Positions 7,836 through 14,110 of a stretch of DNA of 17,546 nt are shown here, in pieces (positions within the stretch are counted from its first letter, which is position 1; every line of letters begins with the position of its first letter). Below the pieces are notes generated by a model. That model was given only the letters and a program-made list of their open reading frames with translations, did not search any database and was not told the origin of the DNA. The position numbers were made by a program, and so were the translations under genes. This DNA is from JAWLFI01 sp041685645 (lineage in GTDB: Bacteria > Bacteroidota > Bacteroidia > Chitinophagales > Saprospiraceae). The stretch lies in assembly GCA_041685645.1 (NCBI GenBank), contig JAWLFI010000033.1, positions 1 to 17,546 of the forward strand, written 5' to 3'.

Positions 7836-7934
7836 ACCCTTCCTGTTCCGAAAGGCTGCAATACACAATCTCTTCGTCTCGAATAAAGTCTTTCCTCAAG
7901 GTAGCTATGGCTGCGCCTGTGGGCCTCCCGTCCG
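7836..7934. repeat. 99-bp copy B of duplicated contig end
   Basis: The second copy of 7637-7735. The length 99 equals a k-mer value used by common de Bruijn graph assemblers, so adjacent graph contigs would overlap by just this much. Confidence 0.95.
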
Positions 7935-7940
7935 GCACCT

Positions 7941-7967
7941 TAAATCGAAAAATTATTTTTCGATTTA
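7941..7967. terminator. Perfect 27-bp palindrome at the end of the M14 operon
   Basis: TAAATCGAAAAAT (7941-7953) is the exact reverse complement of 7955-7967, with one base between. It covers the TAA stop of the acidic hypothetical gene (7965-7967). As RNA it would form a 10-12 bp stem with an A/U-rich core. Placement at the end of a two-gene unit suggests a terminator; a protein-binding operator before apaG is the alternative. It lacks a separate U-tract. Confidence 0.5.
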
Positions 7968-8444
7968 TGTGGAAATGGCAGGCTGAAGGAAGAGGGCGTC
8001 AGCGACTGTCTTGAGGGCGACCACCATGATTTCACTACCGCTGCGGGTGAGATCCTCTTCTTCTTCGTCAGTGCAGAGATCCTCGATAAAAGCGAGCAGT
8101 TCGGATTCGGGGTACTGATCAAAGAGAACGTCCATTTTGTCAGAGAGACTGCGCCCTTCGGACTCTTCGAGCCAGGTCCAGTTGGCCTCGTCCAATTCTC
8201 CAATGGTATCTTCAGAGATCGGCTTTTGGGCCAGGCCTTTTTCGCGGGCGACCGTCATCAAAACAGTAGCGCCAAACAAAAGGGTTTCGCGCTCCACTTC
8301 GGTCAATAGCGAGAAATCATCGGACAGCACATAGGCCGCTAAGTCGGGCTGCCATTGGGTCCATTGATCCACCTCATCTTCGAAGACGAGGGCTTGCTCT
8401 GAGAGGCGATCGAGTTGGTTTTCTAGTTCTACGGTTTCTATCAT
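7965..8444 (-). CDS. Acidic hypothetical protein
   Basis: I do not recognise this 159-residue protein. It is strongly acidic and probably all-helical (ELENQLDRLSEQALVFEDEV near the N-terminus; LCTDEEEEDLTRSGSEIMVV near 123-142). It has no signal peptide, membrane helix, Cys pair or obvious catalytic motif. Its ATG overlaps the stop of the upstream M14-family gene by four bases (ATGA), so the two are almost certainly co-translated, and a role linked to that enzyme is a fair inference. The stop codon lies inside the 27-bp palindrome. Confidence 0.75.
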   Translation of the reverse strand: MIETVELENQLDRLSEQALVFEDEVDQWTQWQPDLAAYVLSDDFSLLTEVERETLLFGATVLMTVAREKGLAQKPISEDTIGELDEANWTWLEESEGRSLSDKMDVLFDQYPESELLAFIEDLCTDEEEEDLTRSGSEIMVVALKTVADALFLQPAIST

Positions 8445-9508
8445 GGCTTGTGATTTTTCGAATTATCTTTGGAAGAAACGGTCTCAGCCGGTGGCCTATT
8501 GTCCCAATCGGGTCGGGGCCGTCGGGCGGGTTGATCCTGCAATAAATGAAGGGGCTCGCCATGAGCCAACACCTCGCGAACGATGAAAAATCCATCGTCG
8601 CCCTGAGCCTGATATAAGGGCATGAGAATCAAGCCATCGATCGGAGCACAGATGGGTCCGTTTCGGTCGCGAGCGAGCTCTTCTCCACGCTGTATGGCTT
8701 GAAAGTTTTTGTACCCGGGATGCATCTGAAAGTGATCCCCGGGGGCAATTGTATGGGTCAGGACGTGCTCGGCGACCATGGGGAGACCGCGGGCGTATTC
8801 AATGAGCAATTGTTCGTGCTGGTTTTCAACGTCTTCGGCATTGATACAGCCAATAATACTCATGACGTTGGTGATGGCGGCAATGGCGCGATTGACGGAG
8901 AGGGTTTCTTCGTGCTGTCCGGACTCAAATACGATGCAGGTAGTATCGGCATCCAGTTTGTTTTGATTGAAATAGTGAAGAGAGGTTCCCTGTATCCCTT
9001 TGAGCATGCCGGTGATGACGGGCACATGCAATTCAACACCAATGCGCAGGCTGCGAAAATCGTCAGAAGCAATGGTGAAAATGCCACCATAAGCTGTGGT
9101 AGTGTGTAAGTCGAGAACAATAATGTGCGTGGGTCGGTAAGCGCGAACTTCTTTTTTGATGGTTTTGATGATGTCGTAGATCTCCCGGTCTTCTGCTTCG
9201 AGAGAAGCTCGCGGGGATATGAGAATGCGCTGTACATTTTCATCTTTCCACTGCCGATTGAGGTCGCGCTTGATGTACCGAACCCCTTGCCGCAAGGCCG
9301 CTAAATTGCCGGCGAGGCCGAGAAACATACCGGAAAATTCAAATTGCGGGTTGGTAATGGGCTCCACTTCCAGCATTTTCACCATCATGTGTATGGCTTC
9401 GACGCCGGCAGTCTCATTCCCGTGCATTCCACCAATACAAATCAACATCGGCCCGCGCTGCGTACCGATGTGTTTCCCTATGATTCTCTTGTATTTTTTC
9501 GCTGGCAT
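8441..9508 (-). CDS. Succinylglutamate desuccinylase/aspartoacylase family zinc hydrolase
   Basis: This is a metallo-hydrolase of the M14-related AstE/ASPA family, which removes an acyl group from an N-acyl amino acid. From ATG 9508 it has 355 residues. Zinc ligands are visible: His29 and Glu32 in GGMHGNE, and His135 in LDLHTT. The substrate-binding stretch GNLAALRQGVRYIKRDLNR spans 67-85 and a likely catalytic Glu195 is in FESGQH. The C-terminal part (about 245-330) is a beta-rich domain usual for the family. The last 30 residues are Pro/Arg/Lys-rich and probably disordered. A TTG at 9529 would add 7 residues; the ATG is preferred, though neither has a clear ribosome site. The exact substrate cannot be told from sequence. 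It is the first gene of a two-gene operon, divergent from alkB. Confidence 0.88.
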   Translation of the reverse strand: MPAKKYKRIIGKHIGTQRGPMLICIGGMHGNETAGVEAIHMMVKMLEVEPITNPQFEFSGMFLGLAGNLAALRQGVRYIKRDLNRQWKDENVQRILISPRASLEAEDREIYDIIKTIKKEVRAYRPTHIIVLDLHTTTAYGGIFTIASDDFRSLRIGVELHVPVITGMLKGIQGTSLHYFNQNKLDADTTCIVFESGQHEETLSVNRAIAAITNVMSIIGCINAEDVENQHEQLLIEYARGLPMVAEHVLTHTIAPGDHFQMHPGYKNFQAIQRGEELARDRNGPICAPIDGLILMPLYQAQGDDGFFIVREVLAHGEPLHLLQDQPARRPRPDWDNRPPAETVSSKDNSKNHKP

Positions 9509-9591
9509 AATTTCTGATCCGACGTCCAATAATACTAAATTTAATGCGACTTTCTGTATTTTTACAACTGTGAGATACCTCCCATGAAGCC

Positions 9592-9607
9592 AGGAGCTTG
9601 ACCAATG
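9592..9607 (+). promoter_or_regulatory. Shine-Dalgarno plus ATG out of frame with alkB
   Basis: AGGAG at 9592-9596 lies 8 bases before ATG 9605, ideal spacing. That ATG is not in the alkB frame; it reads MAELLVKPLGFYIRIKK and reaches the A8 tract at 9649-9656. One extra A would join it to alkB. This site decides which start is real. Confidence 0.5.
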
Positions 9608-10713
9608 GCGGAACTTTTGGTCAAACCACTCGGTTTTTACATCAGAATAAAAAAAATCCTCTGGAAACCCGAGATTACAAATATTTCATCGCTTACCTGG
9701 GTCCATTGTTTTGTTGGGCAGGGCTCTACTGGCAATCGTATGCTGCGCCCGGCATGGTTTATTTAGCTTTCGTTATTATTCCCCTTCTGGAATTGATTTT
9801 GCCACAATCCCGGGTAAATCCCGACCAGAACACAGAGCAGGAAAGGGAACAACACTTCTTTTTTGATTGGGTGCTGTACTTACATCTGCCCATCGTCTAT
9901 GGATTGCTAGTCTATTTTTTTCAGGTCTTATCGACCGACACTTTATCGCCTTTGGAGCAGCTGGGGTTACTATTGAATATGGGAACACTCATCGGAGCCA
10001 TGGGGATTAACATCGGACACGAATTGGGACATCGGCCGGGATTTTGGGATAAGGTCATTGCTCAATTATTGCTATTGCCGGCTCACTACTTGCATTTCCA
10101 AATCGAACACAATATCGGTCATCACAAACACGTAGCAACACCGCAAGACCCTTCAACTGCGAGAAAGAACGAAAGTGTATATGCGTTTTGGTGGCGCTCG
10201 GTCACGGGCGTTTACCTCAAAGCCTGGCGCATAGAGGCAGATATCTTAGAGCGAAAAGAGCGGCCTATTTTGTCCTGGCAGAATCGCATGATTCGTTTTT
10301 CCGCTGCCCAGCTGTTGTATTACGGCATCGTATTTTTCGTTTGGGGAACTTATGTTTTAGCCATGGCTATTATCGCTGGGATTTTGGGTTTTCTCTTATT
10401 GGAAACCGTGAATTATATCGAACATTACGGTCTATTGCGCAAAAAACTACCCTCCGGGCGCTATGAGCCGGTTAATATTCAACATTCCTGGAATTCTAAT
10501 CACGCCATGGGGCGGATCATGTTGTTTGAGCTGACACGTCATGCAGACCACCATTTTAAAGCGACGCGGCCCTATCAGGTTTTGCGACACTACGAGGAGA
10601 GTCCACAATTGCCCATGGGCTATCCAGCGGCCATGATATTGAGTTTACTGCCCCCCCTGTGGTTCAAAACTATTCATCGGGTGCAGCCTCGAGAAAAACA
10701 TCAGAAGCAGTAG
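9598..10713 (+). CDS. alkB: AlkB-type alkane 1-monooxygenase (membrane diiron hydroxylase)
   Basis: This enzyme hydroxylates the terminal carbon of alkanes, using O2 and electrons from rubredoxin. Numbered from TTG 9598 (371 residues), the iron-binding histidine motifs are HELGH (141-145), EHNIGHHKHVATPQDPSTAR (170-189), NYIEHYGLL (272-280), the HSWNSNH stretch (296-302) and LTRHADHH (312-319). These match AlkB and not just the broader fatty-acid desaturase fold; NYxEHYGL in particular marks alkane hydroxylases. Several hydrophobic helices (about 28-70, 90-110, 120-140, 230-270) fit the six-helix plan. The start is uncertain: the open frame has only TTG 9598 before the conserved RDYKYFIAYLGP, whereas a better ATG with Shine-Dalgarno is one frame away and joined by an A8 tract. 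No rubredoxin gene is in the window. Confidence 0.88.
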   Translation: MTNGGTFGQTTRFLHQNKKNPLETRDYKYFIAYLGPLFCWAGLYWQSYAAPGMVYLAFVIIPLLELILPQSRVNPDQNTEQEREQHFFFDWVLYLHLPIVYGLLVYFFQVLSTDTLSPLEQLGLLLNMGTLIGAMGINIGHELGHRPGFWDKVIAQLLLLPAHYLHFQIEHNIGHHKHVATPQDPSTARKNESVYAFWWRSVTGVYLKAWRIEADILERKERPILSWQNRMIRFSAAQLLYYGIVFFVWGTYVLAMAIIAGILGFLLLETVNYIEHYGLLRKKLPSGRYEPVNIQHSWNSNHAMGRIMLFELTRHADHHFKATRPYQVLRHYEESPQLPMGYPAAMILSLLPPLWFKTIHRVQPREKHQKQ

Positions 10714-10820
10714 AAATAGTGCCCCATTCACCCTTTGAGAAAGGGAGGAGGGTCATTCTCGCATCCCGATCTGCTAATTTTTTCTTATAATTGTGTATCA
10801 CATCATTAGAGAGATTAGTT

Positions 10821-11771
10821 ATGGAAGATAGAAATATTCCTTTTGTGGACTTGAGTCGGTTTCGTTCAAACGATCAACAGCAGCGCATAGCATTTATTGA
10901 GGAACTGGGAGAAGCTTTTCGCAAAGTAGGCTTTGTCGGCGTCACCAATCATGGGATTCCACAAAAGTTGGTCCAGGAGTTTTACGAAGAAGCAGAAGCT
11001 TTTTTCTCTCTACCCAAGGAGATAAAAAACAAATACGAAATCAAAGGGCTGGCTGGTCAGCGGGGATATACCTCCTTTGGAAAAGAGCATGCCAAGCACA
11101 GTGATGTGGCCGATTTAAAGGAATTTTTTCAAATTGGACAAACGGTATCCGGCGAACTCAAGATGCACGCGAATTATCCCGACAACGTAAATGTTGAAGA
11201 GCGACCCAACTTTTTGGCTACGGCGAAGAAACTATATGGCGAATTTGAAAAAGCGGGTGGTGATTTATTGCGGGCGATTGCCTTGTATTTAAATCAGAAG
11301 GAGAACTATTTTGATGGTCTCATAGATCAGGGCAACAGCATACTGCGAGCCATTCACTATCCACCCATTACGGAAGAGCCCAAGTCGGCTATTCGCGCGG
11401 AACAGCACGAAGATATCAACTTAATCACCTTGTTGGTTGGCGCTTCTGCCAGTGGTTTACAGGTGTTGGATAAGAATGACAATTGGGTGCCCGTGGTTAC
11501 AGAAGGGGACGAAATCGTAGTGAATGTCGGTGACATGTTACAGCGCTTGACCAATGATTTGCTTAAATCAACGACGCATCGAGTCATAAATCCGCCGCGG
11601 GAAAAATGGCACGAGCCACGCTTGAGTATTCCCTTCTTTTTGCATCCAATAAGTGATATGGACTTGACTTGCCTTGAAGAATGCGTGACAGAAGACAGGC
11701 CCTTAAAATACTCTCCCATCACCGCCGGGGAGTATCTCGAACAGCGTTTGCGGGAAATTGGTCTAAAATAA
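10821..11771 (+). CDS. Isopenicillin N synthase-like 2-oxoglutarate/Fe(II) oxygenase
   Basis: This 316-residue cytoplasmic oxygenase belongs to the isopenicillin N synthase / 2OG-Fe(II) dioxygenase family. The DIOX_N part is IPFVDLSRF (6-14) and VGFVGVTNHGIP (36-47). Iron is held by His196 and Asp198 in QHEDINLITLL and by His253 in STTHRVINP; Arg267 and Ser269 (RLS) form the 2-oxoglutarate carboxylate clamp. FFLHP ends the jelly roll. A TTG at 10791 would add 10 residues; ATG 10821 after GAGAGATTAGTT is better. Bacterial members are mostly annotated on similarity to plant and fungal oxygenases, and their substrates are unknown. It lies 107 bases after alkB on the same strand; both use Fe and O2, but a shared pathway is only inference. 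Confidence 0.88.
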   Translation: MEDRNIPFVDLSRFRSNDQQQRIAFIEELGEAFRKVGFVGVTNHGIPQKLVQEFYEEAEAFFSLPKEIKNKYEIKGLAGQRGYTSFGKEHAKHSDVADLKEFFQIGQTVSGELKMHANYPDNVNVEERPNFLATAKKLYGEFEKAGGDLLRAIALYLNQKENYFDGLIDQGNSILRAIHYPPITEEPKSAIRAEQHEDINLITLLVGASASGLQVLDKNDNWVPVVTEGDEIVVNVGDMLQRLTNDLLKSTTHRVINPPREKWHEPRLSIPFFLHPISDMDLTCLEECVTEDRPLKYSPITAGEYLEQRLREIGLK

Positions 11772-11775
11772 CCTA

Positions 11776-11793
11776 AAAAATGCAAGCATTTTT
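11776..11793 (+). terminator. Possible intrinsic terminator after the oxygenase gene
   Basis: AAAAATG (11776-11782) and CATTTTT (11787-11793) form a 7-bp stem with a CAAG loop, starting 4 bases after the stop. The stem ends in five T. GC content is low, so the fold is weak, but the placement is right. Confidence 0.4.
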
Positions 11794-12094
11794 CACCCTG
11801 CGGGCCGAGGCTTTCGCCGTCGATCATTTACTTTCCTAATCTCAGGAACAAATTATTACAATAGTACAAGTCTTTCCAATCTTTCTGATAAAAACAGTTC
11901 AAGTTTCGAGAGCAAACCCTCTGCTATGCTAAGTTGTTGTGTACCAGCAAACTATAGTAATAGATCCCTCTGTTTATAATTAAGGTTTTGAATATTGCAG
12001 GATAATCCCTGCCTTCGGGGAATTTTGACCGTTCTATCATTGTTAAAAGGAAAACTAATACCGCAAAAATCGTTCGGAGTATCTGACTTATATT
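11794..12094. other. Non-coding spacer before tatA
   Basis: About 300 AT-rich bases with no credible gene on either strand: frames are short and lack start sites or family motifs. TCCC/GGGA around a CCTTCGG loop at 12006-12021 is the only small hairpin seen. The tatA promoter follows. Confidence 0.6.
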
Positions 12095-12102
12095 TACCTT
12101 TG
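12073..12102 (+). promoter_or_regulatory. Bacteroidota promoter of tatA
   Basis: TACCTTTG at 12095-12102 is an exact TAnnTTTG -7 element. TTCG at 12073-12076 is 18 bases upstream, one mismatch from the -33 TTTG. The ATG of tatA follows 19 bases after the -7 box. Confidence 0.6.
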
Positions 12103-12121
12103 CGGAATAAATGAAAATGTT

Positions 12122-12391
12122 ATGAATCCAAACATATTAGCTTTTTTGCCGAGTGGCTGGGAAATTTTTGTGATTTTGTTCGTCGTTCTTCTGCTTTTTG
12201 GGGGTAAGAAAATTCCTGAATTGATGCGCGGGGTAGGAAAAGGAATCCGCGAATTTAATACAGCTCGCGCCACCGTGGAAGAGGAAATCCGCAAAGGCAT
12301 GACGGATGAAGAGCGCAAGGAACTCAAGGCAGAAAAAGAAAAGGAAGCCGCGAAAGAAAAAGTGAAAAGCGAGAAGAAATCGGATGAGTAG
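12122..12391 (+). CDS. tatA: TatA/TatB family Sec-independent translocase subunit
   Basis: This 89-residue protein has the TatA plan: a short N-terminus and one membrane helix (WEIFVILFVVLLLFGG, about 13-28). A hinge and amphipathic helix follow, KKIPELMRGVGKGIREFNTA (29-48), with the FGGKKIPEL hinge signature. The tail is highly charged and Lys/Glu-rich and probably disordered. In the membrane it would oligomerise with TatC to export folded proteins across the inner membrane. TatA and TatB are hard to tell apart in Bacteroidota; the short length favours TatA. No tatC is in the window. It has its own promoter and stands alone. Confidence 0.9.
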   Translation: MNPNILAFLPSGWEIFVILFVVLLLFGGKKIPELMRGVGKGIREFNTARATVEEEIRKGMTDEERKELKAEKEKEAAKEKVKSEKKSDE

Positions 12392-12465
12392 AGCGCTTAA
12401 AACGTCTTATGTTTCATCAAAAATCCTTGTCTCTACTGCAGTAATCCGTCTTTAGTTTGACCCCG

Positions 12466-12487
12466 TTACCTTTTGGTAATACTTTTT
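12466..12487 (+). terminator. Weak hairpin with T-tract after tatA
   Basis: TTACC (12466-12470) and GGTAA (12475-12479) pair around a TTTT loop, followed by TAC and five T (12483-12487). A 5-bp stem is short for an intrinsic terminator. It lies 74 bases beyond the tatA stop, between converging genes. Confidence 0.35.
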
Positions 12488-12526
12488 CATAGGTTTTGGA
12501 GGTCTTCTAGTGTCAGCTGTTATCGC

Positions 12527-12949
12527 CTAGGTCGCAAATAACTGATCCGCATCTTTAAAGGCCTTAAACTCCAGGGCATTTCCGGCGGGATCTAAGAAAA
12601 ACATAGTCGCCTGCTCACCGGGCGCCCCTTTGAATCGAATATATGGTTCGATAATAAAGGCGATTCTCTTTTCTCTCAACTGATCAGAAAGTTGGGAAAA
12701 CTTTTCCCAGGGAATTACAACTCCAAAATGTGGGACGGGTACTTCCTTTCCATCGACGGGCTTTACTTCTACCTTTTCCGTAGATTTGGCCTGGAGATGA
12801 ATAACTAATTGGTGTCCGAAAAAGTTAAAATCGACCCAGTGGTCACTGCTTCGACCCTCTTCACAATCGAGTATTTCCCGATAAAATTTGCGACATTCTT
12901 CTAAATTATGAACGGGAATGGCCAGGTGAAAAGGGGATAAATTTTTCAT
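12527..12949 (-). CDS. VOC family protein (glyoxalase/dioxygenase-like)
   Basis: This 140-residue protein shows the vicinal-oxygen-chelate fold of two beta-alpha-beta3 modules. Module one starts PFHLAIPVHNLEECRKFYRE (6-25). Module two starts VPHFGVVIPW (72-81) and ends MFFLDPAGNALEFKAF (116-131). Likely metal ligands are His8, His74 and Glu127, with DPAGNALEF the family's typical end strand. Members include glyoxalase I, ring-cleaving dioxygenases and bleomycin/fosfomycin resistance proteins; this one cannot be placed further. It lies 65 bases after the MurG-like gene on the same strand, so it may be the last gene of that operon or have its own promoter. Confidence 0.88.
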   Translation of the reverse strand: MKNLSPFHLAIPVHNLEECRKFYREILDCEEGRSSDHWVDFNFFGHQLVIHLQAKSTEKVEVKPVDGKEVPVPHFGVVIPWEKFSQLSDQLREKRIAFIIEPYIRFKGAPGEQATMFFLDPAGNALEFKAFKDADQLFAT

Positions 12950-13014
12950 GGTTGTAGTTTTTTTGTTTTTTTATGAGGCGGTCACTTCTACCCACTTTTA
13001 CAAATAAGTCAGGC

Positions 13015-14103
13015 TCAACTCAGGCCGTGAGCTTTCAATCGCTCCAGGACAATGCGATGATTCTCTTTTTGATCAGCCGGGGGAAGGGGACGAGCTTGTT
13101 GCATCGCATCATAAGAAGGCAGTGCGTCCAATTCACTTTGCATGCTAATTGGCCAGTGATAATGGCGTGAGATGTGATCGGCCAGATACAGTTGCTCCGG
13201 CTGTCCCGGCGTAGGCACGAGAACAGCGGACGTTTGCCAGGCACTTAAATCCATCAAAGTACTGTATCCACTTCGACATAACACCTGTCGCGATTGTCGT
13301 ACGAGCGTCTCTAAATGTTTACTGTTCGTGTAATCCATGATGTGAACATGGTCATCGGAAGGGGTGGACTCACTTCGATTTGTGTCGTGAGCCCGGATCA
13401 TAACAAATTTTTGATCCGGATGGGAATGAGCGAGGTAAAGCAATTGCTGTTCGAGTTGACTGCGCGCGGGTTCGGGACCGGACAATAAAAATAGCCAGTC
13501 GTAAGTGGGATTCTCATCCTTATGAATTGGCAGCTGAAATCGGCTCGTTGGCCCCAGATAGAACCGTCGCTGTTCCATCGCTGCATGAGATAGCTCCCCA
13601 CCAATACCCGGTAATTGTGCAACATCGGGCACCCAAATTTCATCGAAGTTCTTCATCCATTGGCGATGGACTTTGTTGGCCATCGTATCCGTCAGCTTTT
13701 TTCGCGCTTTAATACGTACCTGGTGGGTGATAAAGAAAGAGGGAACAGTTGGCATAAAACAGCCATATCGCGCATCGGAAATAATGGCATTAAAGGGCGT
13801 TTTCTCATGCAGTTCGCGAATAATATTTCTTTCTTCCTCCAGAGCCTGGATGAGATCGGGGGCTTTCATGGCCACGTTCATCGCCATATTGTTCCATCGA
13901 TACTGCACATTATAAGAGGGAAGCTCTAATTGGGCTGCCTGCGGAAAGTGCGAATGTAAAAAACCCAATACTCTGGGGCAAGACGCCATGGTGATGCGAT
14001 AGCCCTGCTCTACTAAAATATTTATCAACGGCAAGGAGCGCGTTGCATGACCCAATCCCCAGTCGAGTACAGCAAATAATAAGTGTTTATTGTTGTACTC
14101 CAT
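13015..14103 (-). CDS. GT28/MurG-like GT-B glycosyltransferase
   Basis: This 362-residue GT-B enzyme opens with HLLFAVLDWGLGHATRSLPL (7-26); GLGHATR (16-22) corresponds to the Gly-rich acceptor loop of MurG-type enzymes. The donor half carries WLFLLSGPEPARSQLE (203-218), CRSGYSTLMDL (276-286) and PTPGQPEQ (297-304), the last being the usual Gln/Glu pocket that holds the UDP-sugar ribose. It has no signal peptide and should act at the inner face of the membrane. Sugar and acceptor are unknown; it is not MurG itself (it lacks the GGTGGH start). It begins only 7 bases after the RNase E/G stop, so the two are co-transcribed, an odd pairing functionally. Confidence 0.85.
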   Translation of the reverse strand: MEYNNKHLLFAVLDWGLGHATRSLPLINILVEQGYRITMASCPRVLGFLHSHFPQAAQLELPSYNVQYRWNNMAMNVAMKAPDLIQALEEERNIIRELHEKTPFNAIISDARYGCFMPTVPSFFITHQVRIKARKKLTDTMANKVHRQWMKNFDEIWVPDVAQLPGIGGELSHAAMEQRRFYLGPTSRFQLPIHKDENPTYDWLFLLSGPEPARSQLEQQLLYLAHSHPDQKFVMIRAHDTNRSESTPSDDHVHIMDYTNSKHLETLVRQSRQVLCRSGYSTLMDLSAWQTSAVLVPTPGQPEQLYLADHISRHYHWPISMQSELDALPSYDAMQQARPLPPADQKENHRIVLERLKAHGLS

Positions 14104-14110
14104 GAAATGT

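Noticed and set aside
7637..7934. Biological tandem repeat of 99 bp
   Set aside because: The copies abut a round 100-N gap and end exactly at it, which an assembly overlap explains better.
10731..10745. CCCTTT/AAAGGG hairpin after alkB as a terminator
   Set aside because: Six pairs with a three-base loop and no T-tract; too weak to call.
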